DNA of 8,032 bases from Clostridia bacterium (GCA_017547395.1 JAFYPS010000200.1:1-8032); one strand, 5' to 3'; shown: positions 1 through 7,685, counted from the first letter of the stretch. The notes: generated from the letters alone by a model not told the origin. Made by a program: numbers and translations.

Positions 1-1482
1 ATTGCAGTAGATTCAGGCGATACTCACACTCTCGTTTTCGGTGCCACCGGCTCAAGAAAAACGAGATGTGTAATAGAGCCTGCGATAAAGATTCTCGGAT
101 GCGCGGGCGAAAGTATGATAATAAGCGACCCCAAGGCAGAGATACATAACCGACTTGCGGGCGAGCTTAAAGAAAAGGGATATGATATAGCAGTTATCAA
201 TATCCGCGAGCCGATGTATGGCAGAGCATGGAATCCGCTTGCAATTCCGTTTCATTTTTATATGGAAGGCAACCTTGACCTTGCGGCAGAATTTGCAAAC
301 GACGTTGCGGCAAATATGGCGGCTGAGACGGCATCAACAAACGATCCGTTTTGGGACGGAAGTGCCACTGACTGTCTGTTCGGACTCATAATGCTTGCGA
401 TGAAATATGCAAAGGATCATGGCAAGGATGAAAGCTTTGTTAACATCAGCAACATCATTGCATTGAGACATAAAATCTTTGAGCAGCAGGCAACTCATTC
501 AATTCTGTGGCGCTACGCAAAAAATGACGAAATCATTTTCGATGCGCTCAGCGGCTCGGTAAATGCCCCTAGGGATACGCAAAAATCAATTTTGAGTGTT
601 CTTGACAGCAAATTGCGCGCGTTTTCAATAAGACCGTCGCTCCTTGATATGCTTGCAAATAATGAAGTTGATATCAGTAGCATTGACGAAAAGAAAACGG
701 CAGTATTTTTAATAGTTCCCGATGAAAAGACCACGTACAATTCACTGGTTACCTGCTTTGTAAAGCAGGCGTATGAATATCTTATTTATAAGGCGTCGAC
801 AAACGGTAATCTGAAACTCAAAAACAGGGTTAATTTTATACTTGACGAGTTCTGCTCGCTTCCGCCTATTTCTTCAATGTCATCAATGATTTCTGCGGCA
901 CGTTCACGCGATATCCGCTTTTTACTTGCGGTTCAGAGTTATCATGCGCTTAAAAGCAGATACAAAGAAGAGGCTGAAACTATAAAAAGCAACTGCATTA
1001 ACTGGATATACCTTACCAGCCGTGAAATAGATTTGCTACGTGAGATTTCCGCACTTTGCGGCGAGCAGCGAAGCAGAATGCCTAATATTTCGGTATATGA
1101 CCTTCAGCATTTTGATAAGGAAAAGGCGGAGGCACTGATACTTTCCGAAAGAATGAAGCCCGCTATGGTAAATCTGCTTGATATAGACAGTTTTGGCGAT
1201 GTGGAATATACGGTGCTTGATTACGAGCGTTTTGAGCGCAAAGAAAGAGAAAGGGCAGATTTTGCGCTTTCCGCTGAAATTAAAAAAGAGCTTTATGATG
1301 CGCTCGAGGCAAGCAGTCCGTTTGCAAGGCATAATACCGAGGCAGACGAGCTTGGGGATAAAGGAATCAGAAGTGCGGAGGAAACGCTTGCAAGACTTGA
1401 AAAGGATATTGCCGCACTGGAAGAAAAAGAAAACAAAAAGGGAAAAAAGAACCCTAAAGGAGCATTATGGCAAGGAAAGTAA
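1..1482 (+). CDS. VirD4/TraG-like type IV coupling ATPase (5' partial)
   Basis: The reading frame is open from base 1, so the gene starts upstream; 493 residues are visible (numbered here from base 1). Family members are membrane-associated hexameric ATPases that deliver DNA or protein to a type IV secretion channel. Seen: a Walker A-like GATGSRKT at residues 14-21, in which arginine replaces the usual last glycine; SDPKAE soon after, matching the family DPKGE; a WNPL motif; DPFW followed by a helical segment; Walker B ILDEF with its aspartate near residue 282; and the SRDIRFLLAVQS stretch typical of the region after Walker B. The last ~90 residues are charged, ending in a Lys/Glu-rich probable coiled coil. 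Any N-terminal membrane helices would lie outside the window. The 3' end overlaps the next gene by 16 bases, suggesting coupled translation. The family call is secure; a role in conjugation rather than another transport process is not shown, since no relaxase or VirB4 is visible. Confidence 0.88.
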   Translation: MAVDSGDTHTLVFGATGSRKTRCVIEPAIKILGCAGESMIISDPKAEIHNRLAGELKEKGYDIAVINIREPMYGRAWNPLAIPFHFYMEGNLDLAAEFANDVAANMAAETASTNDPFWDGSATDCLFGLIMLAMKYAKDHGKDESFVNISNIIALRHKIFEQQATHSILWRYAKNDEIIFDALSGSVNAPRDTQKSILSVLDSKLRAFSIRPSLLDMLANNEVDISSIDEKKTAVFLIVPDEKTTYNSLVTCFVKQAYEYLIYKASTNGNLKLKNRVNFILDEFCSLPPISSMSSMISAARSRDIRFLLAVQSYHALKSRYKEEAETIKSNCINWIYLTSREIDLLREISALCGEQRSRMPNISVYDLQHFDKEKAEALILSERMKPAMVNLLDIDSFGDVEYTVLDYERFERKERERADFALSAEIKKELYDALEASSPFARHNTEADELGDKGIRSAEETLARLEKDIAALEEKENKKGKKNPKGALWQGK

Positions 1483-2492
1483 TTATTTCAAACCGTCAGG
1501 ACGGGGAGCAAAGCTCTTCGTATAACGGCGAAAGCGATATGTCTGTAAAGCAGGCACATATTGTTGCCGAGGGATACGTTAAAGAGGTGCAGCGTGCGCG
1601 CAAATATAATGAGGACGCTTCCTACGAGCTTGGTGAAATCGAAAAGCTTGTCAAAAATATTACCGATCAGGAATTCCCGGCAGGCGAACCGATGGCGTTT
1701 CACAATTTTTCGGTTACTCTTGCCACAATAGAGCTTTATAAGCTTGCGTGCGACGTACTCGATAAAGGGCTCGCTATCTTTCCGATGTCTGTTGATCTTC
1801 TTGCCGACTACCTTATTTACGGTATTGACTGCGGCAGATACAGTGAGTGTGAAAAACGATATGAAACGCTGTGTATGATTGACAAGAGCGAATGGACCTG
1901 GCGCGCATTTTCGTTTTCTATCGCGTATATCAAACGGCTCAGGGAGCGCACTGCAGATGCAGCGACACGCGCAGAGTATAAGAATACGGTTGAAACGCTT
2001 GCAAAAGAATATAAAGAGAACCTCCCTTACCGCGAGGACGGATACAGACAGTATGCAGAGCTTTTTTCAGCTGACCCGGACAGGGAACTGTCACTTCTTT
2101 GTGAGGTTCTTGAAAATGAAAAAATAGGAGCGTGTCCCGCCTCTGCATTCCGTTATGCCGATATTCTTTTTGAGCAGAAAAAGTATTATCAGGCGCTTTT
2201 GGCGGTTAAGCGCAGCCGCGAGGACGCCAAGGCACAGATGCAGGGCGGCATAAACGAGCATTATCTCAGCTTTCTTTCTGCTCTTTGCAAGATTGCTATT
2301 GCCGAGGGCGAAGGCCGCAAGCTTAACGCCGACGAGGTGAACGATATATATTCTGATTTTGAAATAGCGCTTTACGGTCTTACGGGCGATTTCAGAAAAA
2401 CGGTGCGCACGCGTGTACAGTTTCTCCAAAAGGAGACAAAGGTGCAGGTTGGCGACGAATATGAAAACATACTTGAACTTTTAGGGTATTAA
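1467..2492 (+). CDS. Helical TPR-like protein of unknown function
   Basis: A 341-residue predicted soluble protein with no signal peptide or membrane segment. I do not recognise a named family. The sequence is almost wholly helical. Segments near residues 79-105, 112-145 and 226-250 have the A/Y/L spacing and paired-helix look of tetratricopeptide-like repeats (for example ADILFEQKKYYQALLAV), so a scaffold or adaptor role is plausible by inference. The ATG at 1467 is chosen because AAAGGAG lies 4 bases upstream (1456-1462) and because it overlaps the end of the coupling ATPase gene, which implies co-translation. A later in-frame ATG at 1539 lacks a good ribosome binding site. It is the last gene before a strong terminator, so it forms a unit with the ATPase and may be its partner. 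No catalytic motif is seen. Confidence 0.75.
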   Translation: MARKVIISNRQDGEQSSSYNGESDMSVKQAHIVAEGYVKEVQRARKYNEDASYELGEIEKLVKNITDQEFPAGEPMAFHNFSVTLATIELYKLACDVLDKGLAIFPMSVDLLADYLIYGIDCGRYSECEKRYETLCMIDKSEWTWRAFSFSIAYIKRLRERTADAATRAEYKNTVETLAKEYKENLPYREDGYRQYAELFSADPDRELSLLCEVLENEKIGACPASAFRYADILFEQKKYYQALLAVKRSREDAKAQMQGGINEHYLSFLSALCKIAIAEGEGRKLNADEVNDIYSDFEIALYGLTGDFRKTVRTRVQFLQKETKVQVGDEYENILELLGY

Positions 2493-2504
2493 ACAGAATT
2501 TTAA

Positions 2505-2546
2505 AGCACCCGACAGGGAAATTTCTCTGTCGGGTGCTATTTTTTT
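2505..2546 (+). terminator. Strong rho-independent terminator
   Basis: Arms 2505-2521 and 2522-2538 are inverted repeats pairing along their whole length with a single G-U pair. This gives a stem of about 15 base pairs with a small AATT loop, with GC-rich CACCCGACAG at its base, followed by TATTTTTTT. It starts 12 bases after the stop of the TPR-like gene and would end that transcript. The downstream genes therefore probably have their own promoter. Confidence 0.92.
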
Positions 2547-2577
2547 GGATATTTTGGCGAAAGTTCGGTTATATAAG
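2545..2577 (+). promoter_or_regulatory. Candidate promoter for the membrane protein/FtsK-like unit
   Basis: The strong terminator just upstream implies a promoter between 2547 and 2603. An AT-rich TATATAAG (2570-2577) could hold the -10 element, and TTGGAT (2545-2550) or TTGGCG (2554-2559) the -35 element. Neither gives an ideal 17-base spacing, so the exact boxes are uncertain; the case rests mainly on position. Confidence 0.3.
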
Positions 2578-2587
2578 GCAAACATAT

Positions 2588-2595
2588 AAAGGAGG
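2588..2595 (+). promoter_or_regulatory. Ribosome binding site fixing the start at 2603
   Basis: AAAGGAGG lies 7 bases before the ATG at 2603, a near-perfect Shine-Dalgarno sequence. It decides against the in-frame ATG at 2534, which lies inside the terminator hairpin and has no such site. Confidence 0.85.
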
Positions 2596-2602
2596 ACCAA
2601 AA

Positions 2603-3058
2603 ATGAACGAACTTTACCGTGCTGAGGACGGAACTCTCCGCAGAAGGGGAGTTCCGCAAGAACGTCAGCCAAGACGTTCTCAGCAGACCTACACGCCCGA
2701 ACATGGAGCAAGAAAGGCTTTTTTTGCAATTTACTGTGTTTTTCTCACCATTGCTTTTGGCGGCGGACTTTATACAGGAATTGCAGGAGAGCTTACCGGT
2801 AACGAAACGATTGACGCGATAATGCCGATTGCTATGATAGTCGGCGCCGGACTTGCATGTCTTATTTACGGATGCGGCAGAGCAAGCGAACGCGGATACG
2901 ATTTCGGAGCATTTTTCGCCGTCAGCTTCTGGGCAGGAGTCGGTTCTGTTGTCGTATTTTGGTGTTTAAGCCTTGTACCGTTGATCATTTCTTCATTTCT
3001 TTATATTGTGCTTGCAATTGTCGCAATATGCTTTATCTTTGGAATAATAGGGGGATAG
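2603..3058 (+). CDS. Small four-helix membrane protein
   Basis: A 151-residue protein I cannot assign to a family. Residues 1-38 form a polar, arginine-rich, probably cytoplasmic N-terminus (several Arg at 13-25). Then come four hydrophobic segments, roughly 39-61, 71-91, 101-122 and 125-149, ending at a glycine-rich C-terminus (FGIIGG). The positive N-terminus favours an N-in topology. The start at 2603 is set by a strong ribosome binding site. The next gene, a large FtsK-like protein with no visible membrane helices, begins 3 bases after this stop, and its ribosome binding site (AGGGGGA, 3049-3055) lies within the last codons here, so the two are very likely co-translated. By inference this protein could be the membrane anchor or channel partner of that ATPase, since classical FtsK and EssC carry their own membrane helices. 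Confidence 0.8.
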   Translation: MNELYRAEDGTLRRRGVPQERQPRRSQQTYTPEHGARKAFFAIYCVFLTIAFGGGLYTGIAGELTGNETIDAIMPIAMIVGAGLACLIYGCGRASERGYDFGAFFAVSFWAGVGSVVVFWCLSLVPLIISSFLYIVLAIVAICFIFGIIGG

Positions 3059-3061
3059 AAA

Positions 3062-6000
3062 ATGAAAGATTTAAAAGAAATCAGAGAAAAGTGCCTCTTG
3101 TTCTCGGATATTTGCGGGGCATATGAACTTTCTTGTATGACCGTTGAAAACGAGTATTTAAAGAAAAGAGAAAAACTGTTTTGCGACAGTGATAACGAAC
3201 TTGGCATAGTTGGTGAGGAATTAAGCGAAATAGCAAAAGGCTGTGAAAACGAAAAAGTGCAGCGCAACGAGTGTGCAAAAAACAGTCTTGCAGAGGCAAA
3301 AAGAATTGTAGACGGAATTTCCGATAAACATTTTCAAAGAATAAAGTACCGCCGTTTGACAGAGAATTCGGGCAAAACGTATCTGCCGGAAAACTATGAA
3401 ACGATGAACTATACGGCGCTGAAGTCTCATATGGATAACGCCTGCGAAAAACTGAAAAATGCGGCTGCAGAGCTTGAGAGCGCGTTTATGCCGGATATGC
3501 TTTCGGGAGCAATCGGTTTTGTTGCACCTTCGTTTCGCAAAAAGCTTCACAGCGAGATAGTGATACGCCATTCGGACGTTGTTCGCCTTGCGGCAGTGCT
3601 TGACAATTTTTCTCCCGTAAAGAGAGCGGTAGAGCGCGCAGAAGAAGGAGAAAAAATTATACGCGAAAAAATTCTTGCAAAGGCGCTGGAAACGGGAAAA
3701 AAGTATAAAAAAGAACGCGATGAAACGCTCGCAAAGCGACACAGGGTATTTAAAGAAGTTTTGATGGCAGACAACCTTAAAAACATTTTTGGCAGTGGCG
3801 GAAAGTATTATCTCGGAAACTATCATTATTTTTCAAAGTACCTCAAAAACGTGTCGTCAAGCCTTTCCGGCTCTGCAAAAGCGATTGACAACGGCGGTAT
3901 AAGATTTGATACATATGCTAACCGCCTCGGAAAGCATTTATTTGTTTCGGATGACAGAACAAATTTTAAAAATTGGTTTATATCGCTTGCGCTTGACGTA
4001 CTTGAAAACGATGCAAAGGCGCGCATCAGATTTTTTGACGTTACAGGACTTGGCGGTAGCTATTCATCGCTTGTGCCTCTTTTTTCGGTTTCGGACATAG
4101 CAGCTGCAAGCACTGCCGCTGAGGCGTCGGCATTCCTTTCGGAAACCGAAAGGTACATCTCTGATGTAAATTCGGGTAAAAAGGCGGTTACGGACACCTA
4201 TCTTTTTATAGAGAATATCCCGAATAACATTCCGGAAAAAGATGCGGACCTTTTACTCAGAATTATAAAAAACGGTGAAAAGTGCGGTGTGCGCGTTATC
4301 GGCTCGGTACAGGATACTGAAAAATATCCGAGAGCCTTTAAAGGATTTTTAGAGGACGTTTTTAAAAACGAGGATGTAATGCACGTTGAATCCTGCAGCA
4401 TCAAAATCGGAGAAGGCCTGCTGTACTTTGCGGTACGCGACAGCGCTGAGAACAGAGTAAAGAGGCTTATGCAAAAACTCAGCAATTTTAAAGAAAAGTA
4501 TTCGGTCATTCCGATAGTAAAGCACTTTCCCGCAAAGTACGATTTTCAAAAATGCAGTTCCGCCGAAGGAATTTCGGTTCCTGTCGGAATTGACGAAAAC
4601 GGTAAAGGGGTAGAGCTTGTTTTTTCGGAAAAACGGCCGTATGCACTTGCCGTAGGCGACGTTGCATCGGGAAAAAGCTCGGTGCTTCACGCTCTGCTTC
4701 TCGGGGCTATGGCAAGGTATTCTCCGCGCGAGGTGCGCTTTGCCGTAGGCGATTTGAAAAACGGTTGCGAGTTCAATATATATGCAACTTCGGGATGTCC
4801 TTATTTTGATTCGGTTATCAGCAGTGAGGATAAAGACACTATGGCATCGTTTTTGAGATACTACGTGGCTGAAATGAATAACCGTCAGTATGCCTTTGAC
4901 AATATAAGCAAAATGAGTGGCACTTTTGTCCGTAAATATGAGACTTACCGTCAGGAGTGCGAGCGTATCGGTGCGGAATATCTGCCGCGAACAGTGCTGG
5001 TGATTGACGAATTCCAGACGCTTTTTGATGCTTCCTCTTCAGGAACTGCACAACTTCTCAGTGAGCTTGTCAGAAAGGGACGCACGTATGGAATTCATAT
5101 CATTATGGCATCGCAGCGCGCGGTAAGCGATAATCTTAAAAATTCATTCGGCAGCGAACTCAGAAACTATTTCACCACCAGAATCGTGTTCAAATGTCCT
5201 GTGCAGGTAGCGCGTACAATGCTTTCGGAGAACTGTGCCGATACCGGCAGAGAAAACTCGGGTATTTCAAAGGCGCCATTGCTCAAATGCGGCAGTGCGG
5301 TAATCAATACTTATATGGGTCAAAACGAAGATGGCACAAGTGTTGTGCAGTGCTTTTATGCAAGCAGCGAGGACATAACGACCGTTCTTGAAAAATTAAC
5401 CGAGGGCGGAAAAAAGAGATACGTTGAACTTTTGAACGGAACGTATACGTATCTGCCCTATGAAGATATAGTCGGTTATATCACACTCGGTAAGAGTATG
5501 CATCTGTTTTGCGACAGTACGCGCGGTGGCGGTGACGTGATATGCGATGACAGTGTGGTTGCAATAGATCTTGCAAGGCTTAATGACAGTATTCTCGTTT
5601 GCGGAAACACCGATTTTGCTAAAAAAACCTTTGCCTGCGCTAAAAGTGCAATTGCAAATGCAAAGGTAAACGTCTGTAACTACAGCGGTATGGATTTGCC
5701 GCAGCATATTACGGAAAATGCGAATATTGTAAACTCTGTCTCGGAACTTTACGCCGACTGCGAAGAGGGAGGGGTGGTGAACCTTATTATTTCACCCGAA
5801 ACCGATACGTCGCTTTATCAGGCGTCAAGCTATCGCGAAACGGATGAGGTAGAGAAATTTAAAAAGTTTTTGCAGAGTGCAGACGGCAAAAACGTTATAA
5901 ACGTAGTGTTTGTAAGCGACTTTAAAGCGATTAAAAAGTATATGCCGTATCTCTCTGACATCATGCCGCTCCGTTTTGTGTCTGCCGAAAGCGCAGAAAA

Positions 6001-6130
6001 CGTCCGCAGCGCCCTCGGTGATATTGACGTGAAAACGTATACAAAGTCCGAGGGATCTGCAATCGCTTACTATTGCAACAAAAAAACAGGAAAGAGCGGA
6101 AGATTTTTTACATTTTCTATGGATATTTGA
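3062..6130 (+). CDS. FtsK/SpoIIIE-type ATPase with three ATPase-like modules
   Basis: A 1022-residue protein. Residues 1-235 are charged and helical, probably partly coiled coil, with no clear membrane segment. A first module (about 270-500) looks like a degenerate P-loop domain: the Walker A site is replaced by DDRTNFKNW (297-305), and YLFIEN (380-385) sits where Walker B should be. The central module (about 505-770) is canonical: Walker A GDVASGKS (532-539), Walker B VLVIDEF with Asp649/Glu650, and MASQR (Gln685) in the sensor position, followed by a stretch resembling the FtsK C-terminal motif region. A third module (about 800-1022) has a degraded P-loop GNTDFAKKT (848-856) and VVFVSD (Asp953). 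Three tandem modules recall EssC/EccC ATPases of type VII secretion, although the active site here is in the middle one. It probably works with the preceding membrane protein. DNA translocase and protein secretion ATPase both remain possible. Confidence 0.85.
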   Translation: MKDLKEIREKCLLFSDICGAYELSCMTVENEYLKKREKLFCDSDNELGIVGEELSEIAKGCENEKVQRNECAKNSLAEAKRIVDGISDKHFQRIKYRRLTENSGKTYLPENYETMNYTALKSHMDNACEKLKNAAAELESAFMPDMLSGAIGFVAPSFRKKLHSEIVIRHSDVVRLAAVLDNFSPVKRAVERAEEGEKIIREKILAKALETGKKYKKERDETLAKRHRVFKEVLMADNLKNIFGSGGKYYLGNYHYFSKYLKNVSSSLSGSAKAIDNGGIRFDTYANRLGKHLFVSDDRTNFKNWFISLALDVLENDAKARIRFFDVTGLGGSYSSLVPLFSVSDIAAASTAAEASAFLSETERYISDVNSGKKAVTDTYLFIENIPNNIPEKDADLLLRIIKNGEKCGVRVIGSVQDTEKYPRAFKGFLEDVFKNEDVMHVESCSIKIGEGLLYFAVRDSAENRVKRLMQKLSNFKEKYSVIPIVKHFPAKYDFQKCSSAEGISVPVGIDENGKGVELVFSEKRPYALAVGDVASGKSSVLHALLLGAMARYSPREVRFAVGDLKNGCEFNIYATSGCPYFDSVISSEDKDTMASFLRYYVAEMNNRQYAFDNISKMSGTFVRKYETYRQECERIGAEYLPRTVLVIDEFQTLFDASSSGTAQLLSELVRKGRTYGIHIIMASQRAVSDNLKNSFGSELRNYFTTRIVFKCPVQVARTMLSENCADTGRENSGISKAPLLKCGSAVINTYMGQNEDGTSVVQCFYASSEDITTVLEKLTEGGKKRYVELLNGTYTYLPYEDIVGYITLGKSMHLFCDSTRGGGDVICDDSVVAIDLARLNDSILVCGNTDFAKKTFACAKSAIANAKVNVCNYSGMDLPQHITENANIVNSVSELYADCEEGGVVNLIISPETDTSLYQASSYRETDEVEKFKKFLQSADGKNVINVVFVSDFKAIKKYMPYLSDIMPLRFVSAESAENVRSALGDIDVKTYTKSEGSAIAYYCNKKTGKSGRFFTFSMDI

Positions 6131-6153
6131 AAAAAACGCAGGTTAACTATAGT
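6127..6153 (+). promoter_or_regulatory. Candidate promoter before the E2-like gene
   Basis: TTGAAA (6127-6132, overlapping the FtsK-like stop codon) and TATAGT (6148-6153) each match five of six consensus bases, but the spacing is 15 bases, shorter than ideal. The 54-base gap here is the longest in the region apart from the terminator gap, which fits an internal promoter. No terminator-like hairpin is seen in the gap, so read-through from upstream is also likely. Confidence 0.35.
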
Positions 6154-6184
6154 GTAATACTTTGTAAAAGAAAGGAAAACTACC

Positions 6185-7012
6185 ATGAAAAACACAATGA
6201 ACATCCCACTTACCAGAGTAGGCTATGACGCTGACGTAGAAAACGTTCGCAAAATGCTTGAGGGTGAAGACACCCTCACAATGACAAGTGACGGTGAGCT
6301 CGTTAAAAAAGGCAAAGAGCATACCGGAACAAAGCTTGGAGATATTCCCTCAAACAAGCTTGGAATAAGCCTTCGCGAGTTCCTCGAAAAGAAGGACACC
6401 GAAGAGGAGGAAGAGGATAGTGAAACCGATGAGGCTGCAAAGCCGCTCGGAGATATTCCTTCCGGTAAACTTGGTGTTGTTCAGTGGTACACGCGTCCCG
6501 AAATGCAGGAGCAGCTCGCCTTTGAAAAGGCGGGCATGCTCAAGTATATCGGCACGCCTAAATGGGGCGTTAACTGCGGAGTACTCGATGACGGCAGACT
6601 GTTTTTCAAGGTGCGCCAGCGCATAAAAGCCAATCGCAAAAACGGTACTCCTCTTTATGACGAGATTTATGACATTATGCTTGTGTATCAGCCCGATCAT
6701 CCGAATCAGGAGTGGGGAACGTCTGTGCACGCCTATCTTTCCGGCGACAATAACGTAAACCGTATGCAGAGACGCGTTGACGACAGTCCCCGCACCCCTA
6801 AAAAAATAAATCATCTGATTCCTGACGATGAAGGAATGTTTTATCTTTGTACCGCTCACGTAAAGGATTTCGGTACTTCATACGATGATCCGCTTGGCGT
6901 ACCCACTGCCGAAACTGCGCTTCTTGCCGCATGCAAGTGGTTGCACAATTTCGAGTGTGCGCTCCTCAGCAAAAAGCACTGGGAAAAGTTTCAGGAGCAT
7001 AGCACGCTTTAA
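6185..7012 (+). CDS. Predicted E2-like (ubiquitin-conjugating fold) protein
   Basis: A 275-residue soluble protein. Residues 1-97 look disordered and acidic and hold two copies of LGDIPSxKLG (51-60 and 88-97) around a Glu/Asp-rich linker. Residues ~100-275 follow the order of an E2 fold: an N-terminal helix (RPEMQEQLAFEKAG), strands (NCGVLDDGRLFFKVRQRI and YDIMLVY), the turn YQPDHP resembling the E2 YPxxYP segment, another strand (TSVHAYL), then NHLIPDDEGMFYLC ending in Cys222, and a C-terminal helix with CKWLHNFECAL and a later tryptophan, as in bacterial E2 proteins. In E2 enzymes the cysteine after the H...G stretch carries the modifier as a thioester, so Cys222 is the inferred catalytic residue. 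AAAGGA 8 bases upstream supports the ATG. The adjacent JAMM peptidase strengthens the call. The assignment is by pattern, not by search; an inactive E2-like binding domain is the main alternative. Confidence 0.65.
   Translation: MKNTMNIPLTRVGYDADVENVRKMLEGEDTLTMTSDGELVKKGKEHTGTKLGDIPSNKLGISLREFLEKKDTEEEEEDSETDEAAKPLGDIPSGKLGVVQWYTRPEMQEQLAFEKAGMLKYIGTPKWGVNCGVLDDGRLFFKVRQRIKANRKNGTPLYDEIYDIMLVYQPDHPNQEWGTSVHAYLSGDNNVNRMQRRVDDSPRTPKKINHLIPDDEGMFYLCTAHVKDFGTSYDDPLGVPTAETALLAACKWLHNFECALLSKKHWEKFQEHSTL
6335..6475 (+). repeat. Duplicated LGDIPSxKLG peptide motif within the E2-like gene
   Basis: Codons at 6335-6364 and 6446-6475 encode LGDIPSNKLG and LGDIPSGKLG, nine of ten residues identical and 37 residues apart. 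The intervening residues include an acidic run. The nucleotide copies differ at several third-codon positions, so the peptide rather than the DNA seems conserved. It lies in the predicted flexible N-terminal arm and may be a docking or processing site (inference). Confidence 0.8.
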
Positions 7013-7014
7013 GA

Positions 7015-7020
7015 AAAGGG
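7015..7020 (+). promoter_or_regulatory. Ribosome binding site fixing a GTG start at 7029
   Basis: AAGGGG lies 8 bases before GTG at 7029. No ATG gives a sensible start for the JAMM gene between the E2-like stop and the first conserved residues, so this site decides the start and removes a spurious N-terminal extension of 48 residues. Confidence 0.7.
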
Positions 7021-7028
7021 GTGTCACT

Positions 7029-7685
7029 GTGAAAAAGAATTTTTTTTCTAAAATCCGTCAGTATACCGAAACTGTTTTCCTTGAGGGTGATGACTTTTGC
7101 ACACCGTCCTATACATACTCGGATAAACCGAGTAAAAAGTGTGATGAGGCGATTATGAGTACGCGTGCTATGGCATCTATAGTTGCCGAAGCATATGCAA
7201 ACGGTGAAAACGAATCGGGTGGCGTAATGCTTGGTACAATCAAGGACGGCAAGGCTTATATTGTTGAGGCTACGGATCCCGGTTACGGTGCCGAGCATTC
7301 TCCCACTATTCACGAGATGAATAAACGCTATGTGAACTACGTATATCGCGTTCTTTCAAGGCTTTACAAGAAAGAACTGAGACTCGTAGGCTTCTGGCAC
7401 AGACATCCCGGAAGATTCAACAGATTTTCTTCGCTTGATGATAATGCAAATCTTGAATATGCAAAGGTAGTTGGTGGCGGCACGCTCAGCTTTATTCTCA
7501 ACTTTACTCCGTCACCTAAACTTACCTGCTATTATTTTGACTGTTCCGACGGGGAGTATCACCCCGTAAAGCTTACGGTCAGCGATAAAATTCTTGCAAA
7601 AGACGGATATCTCAAATATGCTGCCGAGCGGGATTTTTGTGCCCGTGCCGAAGATATGCAGAATGAAATGAAAGGATATGCGTGA
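7029..7685 (+). CDS. JAB/JAMM (MPN) zinc metallopeptidase, deubiquitinase-type
   Basis: A 218-residue protein with the full JAMM signature: glutamate Glu62 in ESGGVMLG, followed by HxHx7SxxD with His124, His126, Ser134 and Asp137 (from FWHRHPGRFNRFSSLD). In this family the two histidines and the aspartate bind zinc, and the upstream glutamate activates water to cut isopeptide or peptide bonds after ubiquitin-like proteins. All these residues are intact, so it is expected to be active. It is a stand-alone domain with no signal peptide or membrane helix, hence cytosolic. The start is GTG at 7029, with AAGGGG 8 bases upstream; the longer in-frame extension to 6885 would run through the E2-like coding region. 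It starts 16 bases after the E2-like stop, and its stop overlaps the next ATG by one base. Likely roles are removing or maturing a modifier attached by the E2-like protein. Confidence 0.88.
   Translation: MKKNFFSKIRQYTETVFLEGDDFCTPSYTYSDKPSKKCDEAIMSTRAMASIVAEAYANGENESGGVMLGTIKDGKAYIVEATDPGYGAEHSPTIHEMNKRYVNYVYRVLSRLYKKELRLVGFWHRHPGRFNRFSSLDDNANLEYAKVVGGGTLSFILNFTPSPKLTCYYFDCSDGEYHPVKLTVSDKILAKDGYLKYAAERDFCARAEDMQNEMKGYA

Noticed and set aside
1..2492. Calling the region a standard conjugative element
   Set aside because: Only a coupling-type ATPase is present; no relaxase, VirB4, VirB6 or oriT-like sequence is visible in this window.
2534..2602. Upstream ATG for the membrane protein
   Set aside because: It sits inside the terminator hairpin and lacks a ribosome binding site, whereas AAAGGAGG precedes the ATG at 2603.
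3221..3826. Open frame of 201 codons on the minus strand
   Set aside because: It lies wholly inside the FtsK-like gene, is rich in Phe, Arg, Ser and Cys as expected of an antisense shadow, and has no family resemblance.
2603..6130. Type VII secretion locus
   Set aside because: The ATPase has an EssC-like three-module plan, but no WXG100, EsaA/EssA/EssB or YukD-like gene is seen, and the membrane helices are missing from the ATPase.
6350..6859. Open frame of 169 codons on the minus strand
   Set aside because: It is antisense to the E2-like gene, which has a good ribosome binding site and fold-like pattern; no independent support.
6885..7028. N-terminal extension of the JAMM frame into the E2-like gene
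   Set aside because: It would overlap the E2-like coding region by about 128 bases and has low-complexity Ser/Arg content; the GTG at 7029 has a proper ribosome binding site.
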